Assembly (NCBI RefSeq): GCF_900182915.1
Contig: NZ_FXUG01000006.1
Span: forward strand, 124,001 to 188,000
Length of the DNA stretch: 64,000 nt
Source: Neorhodopirellula lusitana
Lineage (GTDB): Bacteria > Planctomycetota > Planctomycetia > Pirellulales > Pirellulaceae
Reading direction: 5' to 3'
Shown here: piece by piece, positions 1 through 8,447 of the stretch
How positions within the stretch are numbered: the stretch's first letter is position 1
How the letters are laid out: each line of letters starts with the position of its first letter
The notes under the pieces: generated by a model
What the model saw: only the letters and a program-made list of their open reading frames with translations
The model's database searches: none
What the model was told of the DNA's origin: nothing
Program-made: the position numbers and the translations under genes

Positions 1-1702
1 ATTTGGCATCGAAACCAGCGACGGGTTGCGATGCCGCGTCCGCATCAATCGCGGCCAAGTCACCCTTGTGAAACGAAACCGAATAGGTCCAGGCACCGGG
101 TTGATCGGGGGCGAAATGGGCTCGCCAAGTGGTTCCCTCTTGGGCTGAAGAGTTGGCTGCTTTGCCATCCGCCGCAAAGTAACCGGGGACCACGTATTGC
201 TTGCCCGTGGAGTGTTCGAAGGTCACTGTCATGCGGTAGTCAGTGAACGGATTGGGAGCATTGTCCTGTTCGTGGGCATAAGGACCGTTCAAGTCCAATG
301 TGACCTTGTGCCAAGTTTTCAGATCGCCGCCAACGGTGATTTTACCGTCACCATCGCTTTGGCGAGGTTGATGCAACGGTTGGTTGCTGACGGCTTTCGT
401 TGGGCTTGTTTGTGGTGAAGAGGCTGGAGCCTTCGCCGCAAGTTTTGCTTGTTCTTTCAAGTGCGGAATTGCGGCCTTTTGGGTTGCCGCATCAGCGGGT
501 GTGAACGCGACTCCGCCCCACCGTGCACGGCTGAATTCCTTGCCATCGACACTTCCAGTATTCGCAGTCACGCCAACAATGTCTCCTTCGGTGACCATGA
601 TGTTTTGCCAAGTTTTGTGATATTTGGCTGCGTCATCCATGCTGGTGGTTGCTAGTGGGCTTTCGTGGGAGCCGATTGCTTCCTGATCGATGGACAGCGA
701 GTAAGACGACTTTCCATCGTTCTCGCCCACCGCCAACAAAGTCACGTGGTAAACACCGGTTGGAAAAGGGAATGTGCGCTCGGCGGTTCCTGTTTTCGCT
801 TGATCAGGATTGATTGCCAACCATTTTCCTTGATCGAGATAGAAGCTTTTGACCTTGCCATCGGCGAACATCGACGCCGGCATGGTCAGGGGGCGTTGGG
901 TGGAAGTCGATACCTTTTCAGTGTTCGACTTTGGGAGCACTTGCGTCAACGTGGCGGGCAGCTTTCCAGAGTGAACATTGGATGCGGGACCGGCGTCTTC
1001 GGGACGTTGGAAGTCACGGTTCTTTGTCATCAGCCACTTATCGAACTCGAAGCCATCTTCACGCATCGAGAAATGGATCGTGTGCTGGCCGGGCTCGGCG
1101 ATGTCCAAGTAGAGTTTGTAGGGCTCGCCACAGTGCTGTTTTTCAGTGCGTTGTTTGCTTTCCCAGCGCCACGTGTTCTTGCCTTGGCACCACTGCATGC
1201 GTTGCCCGCTTTCGGGCCATTGTCCATCCAGACCAACGTGCAAGCCGTTGTCTTCCGAACCGGTCGAATAGGCACGCACCCAAACGTAGTACCGGCCTGC
1301 GTTTTGGAAGTTCACCTTGTAGGTCAAGACGGCGAGTTTTCCAGGTTCACCGGAGAAGTTGGTTCCGGCAATTAACTTGTCCGCGTGTGTCCGCCGCGTG
1401 TCGGGCAAAATTTCGAGGTAAGCACCTCCACTGGCACCTTCGACATGCGATGGGTCGCCATCGGGTGAAATGCCAGGAGTCTTTTTAGCTTGAGTTAGAT
1501 AGAACGCTCGAACATCCGTTTGTGTTTGTTCGGCGAAATGCTCCGCTTCGACGGCAACAAGGCCATCACGCTCGGCGAAGACTACGGAGGCCAGATCAGC
1601 GGTGCCTGGGTTTTGATTCGCTTGAGCCTGCACCGCTGGCGCGGCCCAAATCAGGCCGCTGGCCGTGAGACAAAACGCTAGCAAGAAATGTGGTTTCGAC
1701 AT
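1..1702 (-). CDS. Secreted DUF5060-containing protein, 3' end beyond window
   Basis: The frame is open from an ATG at 1702 down to the left edge, so the C-terminus is missing (at least 567 residues seen). It begins with a clear signal peptide (MSKPHFLLAFCLTASGLIWA, then AAPAVQAQ). Residues about 40-220 look like a carbohydrate-binding or malectin-like beta-sandwich (YYVWVRAYSTGSEDNG; the QHTIHFSMREDGFEFDKW segment is typical of such modules). A second unannotated segment follows at about 230-400. From about residue 470 the sequence (LDLNGPYAHEQDNAPNPFTD, later TWRAHFAPDQPGAWTYSV) matches my recollection of DUF5060, the module usually found in front of DUF4038-type glycoside hydrolases. The protein is therefore probably an exported glycan-active or glycan-binding enzyme. 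The catalytic domain, if present, lies outside the window. Domain assignment is by eye. Confidence 0.75.
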   Translation of the reverse strand, partial: MSKPHFLLAFCLTASGLIWAAPAVQAQANQNPGTADLASVVFAERDGLVAVEAEHFAEQTQTDVRAFYLTQAKKTPGISPDGDPSHVEGASGGAYLEILPDTRRTHADKLIAGTNFSGEPGKLAVLTYKVNFQNAGRYYVWVRAYSTGSEDNGLHVGLDGQWPESGQRMQWCQGKNTWRWESKQRTEKQHCGEPYKLYLDIAEPGQHTIHFSMREDGFEFDKWLMTKNRDFQRPEDAGPASNVHSGKLPATLTQVLPKSNTEKVSTSTQRPLTMPASMFADGKVKSFYLDQGKWLAINPDQAKTGTAERTFPFPTGVYHVTLLAVGENDGKSSYSLSIDQEAIGSHESPLATTSMDDAAKYHKTWQNIMVTEGDIVGVTANTGSVDGKEFSRARWGGVAFTPADAATQKAAIPHLKEQAKLAAKAPASSPQTSPTKAVSNQPLHQPRQSDGDGKITVGGDLKTWHKVTLDLNGPYAHEQDNAPNPFTDYRMTVTFEHSTGKQYVVPGYFAADGKAANSSAQEGTTWRAHFAPDQPGAWTYSVSFHKGDLAAIDADAASQPVAGFDAK

Positions 1703-1940
1703 GGCTACTGTGGGGTAGAAGTGTGTCACGGAGGGAAACGGGGAGGGAACACGACCAGGACGACGCGTCATGGATCGTGGGGGAAACAGGAAGTGTTGCG
1801 TGCTTCTTGAACGACAAACTGTTTGCCGTTTCTAGTTTTCGGGTTGTCCTATTCGTGGCGTAGGCTTCTAGCTTGCGATTTCCGATAAGTCAGAATTGGC
1901 AGGCAGGATGCCTACCCCACGTTTTAATCTAGACCAAGCA

Positions 1941-3038
1941 CTAGGGACTCGCGATCGCATCGGCGATCGCCTGGGCCACCTCGGTTGTCGACGCTGAACC
2001 TCCAATGTCAGGCGTGCGGATCTGGCCTTCCTTCAAAACAGCCGCCACTGCGTTTTCAAGTCGCACGGCGGCATCGGTGCACACCGGATCGTTGTGCTGG
2101 TCGCCGAGCCAATCCAGCATCATCGCGGCCGATAAAATCGTTGCCATGGGATTGGCAACGTTTTTGCCCGCCAGTTGTGGCGCGGTGCCGTGGGAAGGTT
2201 GGAACAACCCATGCTTTTCGCCAATTTCGGCAGACGGGCCCAATCCAAGTCCGCCTACTAAACCGGCGCCGAGGTCGGATAAAATGTCGCCGAACTGGTT
2301 TTCCATCACCAGAACATCAAAGTCCCATGGGTTCTGCACCATGTACAAACTCATCGCGTCAACGTAGACCGCGTTACGTTCGATGTCCGGGTAATTCTTG
2401 GAGACGTCCATGAACACTTCGCGGAAGAACGCCATACTGCGAAACACGTTCGCCTTATCGACACACGTCACCATCTTCTTGCCGTCGCGGGGACGACCAC
2501 TACGTCGTTGAGCTAGACGAAATGCAAAGTCGGAGACACGTGTGGTTCCCTTGCGAGTGACCACCAGGGTGTCCGTCGCCACCTCGTCGCCAACCTTCGC
2601 TCCGCCACCGAACGAAGCAAACAAGCCTTCGAGGTTCTCGCGGATAACGATGAAGTCGATGCCGGGTCCGGTGTCTTTTAAAGCACACGGTGCGCCGGGG
2701 TACAATTTGACCGGACGGATGGCGGAATGAACATCCAACGCTCGCCGCAGTCCTACCATCATCGTTGGTTGCACTTCGGTGCCGTCGGGATAGCGGACGT
2801 CCGGCAACCCAATCGCCGATAACAACACCGCATCGGCCTGCAAACACGATTCCAGCACGCTCGCTGGCAACGTTTCACCACTCTCGCGGTACAATTCCGC
2901 GCCCGCGCGGTGAGGCGTGATCGTTAACTCAAGTCCCGCGGTTTTGGACACCAAGCGATCCAGCACAATGCAGGTCGCGTCCATGCACTCGGGGCCGATA
3001 CCATCGCCAGGTAACGCGGCTATTTCATATTTCGTCAC
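1941..3038 (-). CDS. Isocitrate/isopropylmalate dehydrogenase family protein
   Basis: A 365-residue NAD(P)- and metal-dependent beta-decarboxylating dehydrogenase, the usual length of the IPMDH/tartrate/D-malate group. Visible are the N-terminal LPGDGIGPE loop, substrate arginines R98, R108 and R133, catalytic Lys195, the metal-binding aspartates D227, D251 and D255, and the nucleotide loop HGTAPQLAGKNVANP. The RENxEGx(Y) motif reads RENLEGLF, so the usual active-site Tyr is Phe140. It is the last gene of the acid-sugar operon, starting 3 bp after the ABM gene stop. Its substrate is probably a hydroxy-acid intermediate such as a tartrate- or erythronate-like compound (inference). It is unlikely to be LeuB, because there are no leucine genes nearby and it sits with a DUF1537 kinase. 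Confidence 0.88.
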   Translation of the reverse strand: MTKYEIAALPGDGIGPECMDATCIVLDRLVSKTAGLELTITPHRAGAELYRESGETLPASVLESCLQADAVLLSAIGLPDVRYPDGTEVQPTMMVGLRRALDVHSAIRPVKLYPGAPCALKDTGPGIDFIVIRENLEGLFASFGGGAKVGDEVATDTLVVTRKGTTRVSDFAFRLAQRRSGRPRDGKKMVTCVDKANVFRSMAFFREVFMDVSKNYPDIERNAVYVDAMSLYMVQNPWDFDVLVMENQFGDILSDLGAGLVGGLGLGPSAEIGEKHGLFQPSHGTAPQLAGKNVANPMATILSAAMMLDWLGDQHNDPVCTDAAVRLENAVAAVLKEGQIRTPDIGGSASTTEVAQAIADAIASP

Positions 3039-3041
3039 AGC

Positions 3042-3344
3042 TTAATTCTCCAACAGATTCAGTCGACGCACTTCTTTGGTTTCAATCCAATCAGCGACTT
3101 GCTGATCAAAGTCCAAGAAGTGGGCTGTCGTTTTGTGGGCCGCAAAGGCATCCGCATTTGCATAAGTCTCGTATAGAAAGAATATCGACGCATCGGATTC
3201 TTCGGTCGAAACATCGAATTGAAAACATTCAGGTTCAAGCTGAACGGAATCGCTTGCTTGTTGCAGAACACGAGTACGAAACGCGTCAACAAAATCAGGT
3301 TTGATGCGGAAAGTGACCGCGATCGCAAAGGTAGGTTTTGTCAT
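3042..3344 (-). CDS. ABM-domain protein, LsrG-like
   Basis: A 100-residue antibiotic-biosynthesis-monooxygenase (dimeric ferredoxin-like) fold protein. The middle and end (FQFDV, FLYETYANADAFAAHKTT, then KEVRRLN) resemble LsrG, which isomerises phosphorylated AI-2, more than they resemble quinol monooxygenases; this is from memory of LsrG, not from alignment. Its ATG overlaps the stop of the upstream aldolase gene by 4 bp, so it is translationally coupled. In this operon an isomerase acting on a keto-sugar phosphate would make sense, since no Hyi/OtnI-type isomerase is present. That role is inference; the family call is firm. Confidence 0.8.
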   Translation of the reverse strand: MTKPTFAIAVTFRIKPDFVDAFRTRVLQQASDSVQLEPECFQFDVSTEESDASIFFLYETYANADAFAAHKTTAHFLDFDQQVADWIETKEVRRLNLLEN

Positions 3345-3961
3345 TTCAGAAGCGGCTCTTGTTGTTCTTCAGTAAGGAAACGAGTGGGTAAGCCGCGAAG
3401 CATCAAGAATAGCTTGGCGGTTTCTTCAAGTTCTTCGATCGCGTACACCGCTTGGTCTAAGGTTGCAGCACCAATGACGGGACCGTGATTGGCGAGCAAC
3501 GCGCCTCGTGATGACTTCGCCGCGTCCGCAACGGCATCGGCTAACTGCTCGTCGCCCGGCGGAAAATACGGGACCAATGGCAACTTTCCGACTCGCATCA
3601 CGAAGTAAGCCGTGATCGGCGGAATGACATTTTTAGGATCCAAATCGGCGAGGCAGCTGACCGCGACCGACCACGTCGAGTGTAAATGCACGACAGCCGT
3701 TTCTTTGGCTCGGGCCTTGTAGTAAGCCAGATGCAAGAAGGCTTCCTTGGACGGCGGTTTACCGGATAGCAAATTGCCTACCGAATCGAGCCGTGAAATC
3801 TCGTCTGGATCCAACCGTCCTAAGCACGAGTTGGTCGGCGTCACCAACATGCCGTCTGGCAACCGTACACTCAGGTTGCCTGAGCTGCCGGCCGTCAAAC
3901 CACGGTCATAGATCGAGCGGCCATGTTCGGCCATGCGTTCGCGTAGCTCACGTTCGCTCAT
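3341..3961 (-). CDS. otnC: Class II aldolase/adducin family protein, OtnC-like
   Basis: A 206-residue zinc-dependent class II aldolase, the normal length of the FucA/AraD/OtnC group. The zinc ligands are visible as H92 and H94 (VHLHST) and H159 (ANHGP), and the catalytic acid is E73 in SKEAFLH. The substrate phosphate loop is SSGNLS near residue 27. In the characterised DUF1537 pathways the partner aldolase OtnC decarboxylates 3-oxo-tetronate 4-phosphate to dihydroxyacetone phosphate. Direct adjacency to the kinase, with a 4-bp ATGA overlap at 3958-3961, makes that the likely role. An L-fuculose- or L-ribulose-phosphate aldolase is the alternative, but no fucose isomerase or kinase is present. 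Confidence 0.85.
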   Translation of the reverse strand: MSERELRERMAEHGRSIYDRGLTAGSSGNLSVRLPDGMLVTPTNSCLGRLDPDEISRLDSVGNLLSGKPPSKEAFLHLAYYKARAKETAVVHLHSTWSVAVSCLADLDPKNVIPPITAYFVMRVGKLPLVPYFPPGDEQLADAVADAAKSSRGALLANHGPVIGAATLDQAVYAIEELEETAKLFLMLRGLPTRFLTEEQQEPLLK

Positions 3962-5253
3962 GACTGTGTCTCCAGTGCGTCAAAGAAAAATCGTGGACCA
4001 CCAAAGTTGCCCGACTTTAGTGCCAATGACAGAGGTGTTGATGAAGTGTGGCTTGAAGCCGTGGTCACCCAGGGAACGCCGGGGGCAATCTCATTGCCAA
4101 TTCGCACCGCTGTGATATTCAGTGCGTTGATCACCGCGCCGGAAGTCTCGCCACCGGCGACGACGATCCGCGTCACCCCGTGTTGGGGCAACTCATGGGC
4201 GATGGCCGCAAAGACCGCTTCGGTGAACTCAGCCGCTTCACGCTCGCCCAATTGCTGACGTGCTGCCGCGACTGATGCCGGGCTAGCACTGGAACAAATC
4301 AGGACCGGTTGTCTGGTATGGGTGTCAGCGTTGTTCGACCAATGTTGTGCGCACCACTGAATCGCTTCGGACGTCATTTGTTCGACCGTTTGAGATCCGT
4401 CCACATTCAGGTGCAACACCGGATGGGATCGTTCAAACTCGGCTACCTGAGCACGGGTCGCATCGGAACAGCTTCCCGCCAAAATTACGCTCAAGCGACC
4501 CGGAGAAGTTGATGTTTGATCCGCGTCCACTGCCTTAGTGTCATCTCGCGAGGCCTGGAGGCCGGCATTTCCTAGTCCCATTGCCTCCACCCAGTACCTC
4601 GCAATCGCGGATCCACCGGTTAAGAAAACATGCGACTTCGCTAACTCCGCCGCTTTTCGCAGGTCATTGTCATTGATCGCATCAACGATGTAGTGAGTCG
4701 GTGACGGTGTGGAAGGTGCCTGCCCCGATGCCAGCCACGCCACATCACGTTGCGATTGAGTCTTCAGTATGCGTACCAGATTGCTGTCTGTCATCGGATT
4801 CAGCGGATGGTTCCGCATCCCCGATTCATGCAGCGGCATGCCGTTTACAAACAGATGGCCGCAGTACACCGTGCGTCCATTTTCAGGAAACGATGGGCAA
4901 AAGAACAACGTGTCCACATCCAACGCATCGGCAATCGCGTCAGCAACTGGGCCAATGTTTCCCGCAGCAGTCGAGTCGAAAGTCGAGCAATACTTGAAGA
5001 AGAATCGGTTGACGCCCGCGGATTGCAAAAATCGCAAGGCAGCCAGTGATTCCTCGACCGCATCCTTCGCCGCAATCGAACGAGACTTCAGCGATACCAC
5101 AATCGCGTCCGCATCAGCGAACTGGATCGCATCGTAATCTTCGGGAATGCCAAAGCACTGCACGACTCGCAAACCTGCACGCACCAGCATCGATGATAGG
5201 TCGGTCGCGCCTGTGTAGTCGTCCGCGATACAGCCGATTCGCTCAACGTTCAT
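3958..5253 (-). CDS. otnK: Four-carbon acid sugar kinase (DUF1537 family)
   Basis: A 431-residue ATP-dependent sugar-acid kinase. The N-terminal DUF1537 domain starts with IGCIADDYTGATDL (Asp residues 11, 12 and 17), and continues with SLKSRS and KYCSTFDST, the family signatures. The C-terminal nucleotide-binding domain has VVAGGETSGAV and ends LALKSGNFGG. The ATG at 5253 is preferred over longer in-frame starts because it follows a GAGGGGG ribosome site and gives the usual N-terminus; it overlaps the preceding stop by 11 bp. The family phosphorylates C4 acid sugars such as D-erythronate, L-threonate or 3-oxo-tetronate at O4. Exact substrate cannot be read from sequence. Confidence 0.88.
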   Translation of the reverse strand: MNVERIGCIADDYTGATDLSSMLVRAGLRVVQCFGIPEDYDAIQFADADAIVVSLKSRSIAAKDAVEESLAALRFLQSAGVNRFFFKYCSTFDSTAAGNIGPVADAIADALDVDTLFFCPSFPENGRTVYCGHLFVNGMPLHESGMRNHPLNPMTDSNLVRILKTQSQRDVAWLASGQAPSTPSPTHYIVDAINDNDLRKAAELAKSHVFLTGGSAIARYWVEAMGLGNAGLQASRDDTKAVDADQTSTSPGRLSVILAGSCSDATRAQVAEFERSHPVLHLNVDGSQTVEQMTSEAIQWCAQHWSNNADTHTRQPVLICSSASPASVAAARQQLGEREAAEFTEAVFAAIAHELPQHGVTRIVVAGGETSGAVINALNITAVRIGNEIAPGVPWVTTASSHTSSTPLSLALKSGNFGGPRFFFDALETQS

Positions 5254-6982
5254 GACTGACCCCCTCGTCAACGATCGCGATGGCCCGCACTGGGCATCCA
5301 TCACCCCCCACGATTTTGAGTGGCAGGGCAATGAATTCCACCTCCTCGCAGTGAATTTGATCCAGGTTGGCTAAACCTTCGACGATCACCACGCCGCCTC
5401 GAAACAGCGTTTGATGCACCTCCGTTAGCTCGTCGATTTGGTTCACGTCAGCGACTGATGGAGGTTCCACTCCAATCAAGGCGACTTGTTGCTGCACCAA
5501 CCACTGGGCCAGTTCAATTGAAATGCGTGGTAATTCATTGCGATACGCGGGCGTCCCAAACTGCCGATGCCAATCTGTCTGAAAAAGCAATCGATCGCCC
5601 GGATAGACTTCGCCAACCGATGACGTCACATCATCAATGGAGATCAGGTGGCGTGGTGCGGTATCGGGAAGCGACACGATTCTCGCCGGGCCACAACAAA
5701 CGGATAAATCTTGGGCGTCCAGTGAAGCTCCACCGGGCACGAAGTGCTTGGGGGCATCCATGTGGGTTCCGGCGTGTGAGTACAATCTCAACGTCGTCGC
5801 GTTCCAGCCTTCCTTCTCGATCGTCTTGGCGGTGGTAATTTCAACACCCGCCATTTCGGGCGTGACCGGCAAACTCAAGTCGATCACTCGTCGGCCATTG
5901 CTCGCGGGGGAGGCCTTCGCCTTCTGCAAACGAACTGGCCGATCTTGGCGAGCCGATTCATAGACCGCCTCGACCGCCCGCAGTGTCTTGCCGTACTCCG
6001 CTGGCGAAGTTTCGCATTCAGCTTTTCCGTCCAGAACATCGCGAAAATGGACTTGGCAGGCATAGACGCAATCGCCAGCAAATCCCAGCTTGGATGGAGT
6101 GTAAGGATGTTTGAATTCCGGCTTCCCCAATGGATGAACATGGATCATTCCATCGCTATCCAGTGACAAGCTACCACCGTCGCCTTCGATCCACATCTCG
6201 CCAAAGGTGTACCGCGGATTGTCGCACGATGGTTCGTTGTAGCGGTTCGCGTCCCATGTTGCGGTGAGCCCGTTCTCGAAACGGAGTGTCATCACGCCGG
6301 CGTCTTCACCAGCGATCACGGGATTGAGACGTCGCAATGTTGCCGAGCACTCCGTCACCTCACCGCCCAAATAACGAAAAATGTCAATGAAATGCACGCC
6401 AGTTTCTTGAATCAACAATCGTGGCATCGTCTGGAAATATGGCTGGCGATCCAAATAGGCGTCATCGCCCCAGCCATCTCCCATCCGGGTGCGCATCGTT
6501 ATCGTATGCACGTGCCCGCCGATCACGCCTTGGTCGATCAATTGCTTGATCTCGCGGTACCACGGTTGAAAGCGAAAGTTGTCGTGGACCATGAATGGTT
6601 GCCCGCTCGACTGCGCCATCTCCAAAATCTTGGCTGCACATTGTTCGTCGTTCGCGAGGGGCTTCTGGCAAATGACCGGCAAGCCGCGGCCGATTACCTG
6701 TTCGAGCAGTTCCAATCGTCCCGTGGGCCCAGTCGCAATGTCAACGAAGTCCAGGTCGGTTCGTGACAAGGCCTCGGCTAGATTGGTATAGACATGCTCA
6801 ATGCCGTACTTGTCTGCAGCCTGTTTCGCCTTGGCCAGATCCAAATCACAGATTGCAACAATCTGCATGCCTTCGATGCGTTCCCACGCATCAAAATGGA
6901 AGTCGCTGAAATAGCCAGCCCCGACAAGTAACCCGCGCCGCGTTGGCCGTAAGCCGCGTTGTACTGGTTTCACACTACTCAT
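5243..6982 (-). CDS. Gfo/Idh/MocA dehydrogenase fused to cyclase-family hydrolase
   Basis: A 579-residue two-domain protein. Residues 1-355 are a Gfo/Idh/MocA NAD(P)-dependent sugar dehydrogenase: the Rossmann start LLVGAGYFSDFH, the motif ICQKPLA in place of the usual EKP, and ETGVHFIDIFRYLGG. After a short Ala/Ser linker, residues 366-579 are a metal-dependent cyclase/kynurenine-formamidase fold, with the metal motif HAGTHMDAPKH at 403-413 and a second acidic motif at VEPPSVAD. The fusion is in a single open frame with no sign of a frameshift. The gene starts by a 4-bp ATGA overlap with the MFS gene. A chemically natural pairing is oxidation of an aldose to a lactone followed by lactone opening to the acid sugar used by the kinase; this is inference. 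Confidence 0.87.
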   Translation of the reverse strand: MSSVKPVQRGLRPTRRGLLVGAGYFSDFHFDAWERIEGMQIVAICDLDLAKAKQAADKYGIEHVYTNLAEALSRTDLDFVDIATGPTGRLELLEQVIGRGLPVICQKPLANDEQCAAKILEMAQSSGQPFMVHDNFRFQPWYREIKQLIDQGVIGGHVHTITMRTRMGDGWGDDAYLDRQPYFQTMPRLLIQETGVHFIDIFRYLGGEVTECSATLRRLNPVIAGEDAGVMTLRFENGLTATWDANRYNEPSCDNPRYTFGEMWIEGDGGSLSLDSDGMIHVHPLGKPEFKHPYTPSKLGFAGDCVYACQVHFRDVLDGKAECETSPAEYGKTLRAVEAVYESARQDRPVRLQKAKASPASNGRRVIDLSLPVTPEMAGVEITTAKTIEKEGWNATTLRLYSHAGTHMDAPKHFVPGGASLDAQDLSVCCGPARIVSLPDTAPRHLISIDDVTSSVGEVYPGDRLLFQTDWHRQFGTPAYRNELPRISIELAQWLVQQQVALIGVEPPSVADVNQIDELTEVHQTLFRGGVVIVEGLANLDQIHCEEVEFIALPLKIVGGDGCPVRAIAIVDEGVSHER

Positions 6983-8253
6983 GCTGCGTTCTCCAGCAAG
7001 GGTGTGGCTGGATCAATGCGGAACCACAGCACGATCGCTGTGATATTGAGCATCGCGGCAACATAGAAAAACGGGACTGGTGATCCCGTCCAGCTAAGGA
7101 GATAGGGGAATGCCAGCGACGTCACAAACGAGCCGATGTTGCCCGCCATGTTCATTGTGCCCGACACGACGCCTGCGTTGGATTTGCCAATGTCCACACA
7201 CGTGCTCCACGAAGGAGATAATGTCATGTCGGCGCCAAAGATGCACAGGCTAAACCACAGCGACGACGAAAGCGGCGTGGTCGCGTAGGCACTGCCGACA
7301 ATCCCAATCGCTGCCAACGTAAAACCGACCGCTGCGGGCAGTCGACGCGATAGCCGCCACTTGCCGCGAGCATACAGACGATCCACCCACCACCCGGCCG
7401 TCCAGTTTCCGATCGCTCCGCATACCATCGGCAAAGCCGCGAACAGACTCGCTTGCATGCCAGTCAAGCCGTAACGCGTCATCAGTTGTGGAAAGAACCA
7501 GGTCAGTCCAAAGAAGAAGATGAAGTTCGACGCAAAGTACTGGACGCACAATGCCCATACGCTGCCCGAACGCCACATCGTGGAGGTCAAGGAAGCTTTG
7601 GCTGCACCATCAATCGCGTCCGTTTTTGAATCGCTTTGGCGGTTAGCAAGAATGTATTCACGCTCCGATTCACTGAGCCACTTCGCGTCTTTGGGATCAT
7701 CGCGAAAGAACACCAGCCACACGATTGACCACACGCAACCAACGCCCATCAAGATGACGAAGGTAGGACGCCAGCCAATTTGGGCTATTAAGCCTGCAAT
7801 CAACGGTAGCGTCACCGCGGCACCAATCCGCGATCCTGAAAAATTGATTCCCTGGACGAGTCCGCGTTCCTGCATTGGAATCCACGAGTACATCGCCCGT
7901 GCCATCCCCGGGAAGGCGCCCGCCTCGCCCGCACCGAATAAGAAACGCACCGCCAACATGCTAGCGAACGACCCCGCCGCCGCTGTCAAACCAGTGAACA
8001 AAGACCACACTGCAACAATGGATGCCAACACTCGCCGCGGCCCCAAACGGTCCGCCAACAATCCGCTGGGAGTTTGAAACAACGCGTAACCCAGCGAGAA
8101 CGCGGCAAACACCCAGCCCATTTGTTGGTCGCTTAGTGAAAGCTCCGCCGTGACGTCGCTCTTCGCTGCCGAGATGCAGACGCGATCAACGTACAGTAGC
8201 ACCGAGAGCAGAAATGTGCCGGCGACCAAGAATGATCGCATGGGGATTCGCAT
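6979..8253 (-). CDS. MFS transporter, sugar-acid (ACS) type
   Basis: A 424-residue inner-membrane protein with about twelve hydrophobic segments. It carries the MFS inter-helix motif LLADRLGPRR near residue 65 and the GAGEAGAFPG motif near 107, which is characteristic of the anion:cation symporter group that imports hexuronates, galactarate, galactonate or tartrate. It is the first gene of the operon, so it most likely brings in the acid sugar or its lactone. A second in-frame ATG four codons downstream (8241) is possible. The divergent LysR gene and an inverted repeat lie immediately upstream. Confidence 0.85.
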   Translation of the reverse strand: MRIPMRSFLVAGTFLLSVLLYVDRVCISAAKSDVTAELSLSDQQMGWVFAAFSLGYALFQTPSGLLADRLGPRRVLASIVAVWSLFTGLTAAAGSFASMLAVRFLFGAGEAGAFPGMARAMYSWIPMQERGLVQGINFSGSRIGAAVTLPLIAGLIAQIGWRPTFVILMGVGCVWSIVWLVFFRDDPKDAKWLSESEREYILANRQSDSKTDAIDGAAKASLTSTMWRSGSVWALCVQYFASNFIFFFGLTWFFPQLMTRYGLTGMQASLFAALPMVCGAIGNWTAGWWVDRLYARGKWRLSRRLPAAVGFTLAAIGIVGSAYATTPLSSSLWFSLCIFGADMTLSPSWSTCVDIGKSNAGVVSGTMNMAGNIGSFVTSLAFPYLLSWTGSPVPFFYVAAMLNITAIVLWFRIDPATPLLENAA

Positions 8254-8309
8254 TGGCTAAGTCTCGGAGAGGAAGAAAAACTGAAAGAACGAACTAATAA
8301 AACAATTTC

Positions 8310-8350
8310 GCGATCAGTGGCAGGACTGCCCCGCTCTGGCCACTAATCGC
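8310..8350. promoter_or_regulatory. Inverted repeat, likely LysR-type operator
   Basis: Two 12-bp arms, 8310-8321 and 8339-8350, are inverted copies of GCGATCAGTGGC with a single mismatch, separated by 17 bp. They lie in the 194-bp spacer between the divergent lysR-type gene and the operon, 57 bp from the operon start codon and 98 bp from the regulator start codon. That is the position expected for a shared operator. A TATAAT hexamer at 8396-8401 could be a -10 box for the regulator, but no convincing -35 is seen. Confidence 0.6.
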
Positions 8351-8447
8351 CTTTTATGGTTAGGATTGTACCAGCAAGAAGATCCGGTTCTATTGTATAA
8401 TTTTGACCATTCATTCAGATCACCCTAATGATCGGCGGATGTAGCCA

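Noticed and set aside
665-1375. 236-codon plus-strand open frame
   Set aside because: It lies antisense to the DUF5060 gene, which has a signal peptide and domain similarity. GC-rich third positions create such antisense frames throughout the window.
3341-5253. Link of the kinase and aldolase to L-fucose use (fuculokinase and fuculose-phosphate aldolase)
   Set aside because: The kinase has DUF1537 signatures, not FGGY kinase signatures, and there is no fucose isomerase. A C4 acid-sugar pathway fits better, though a link to the fucan locus cannot be excluded.
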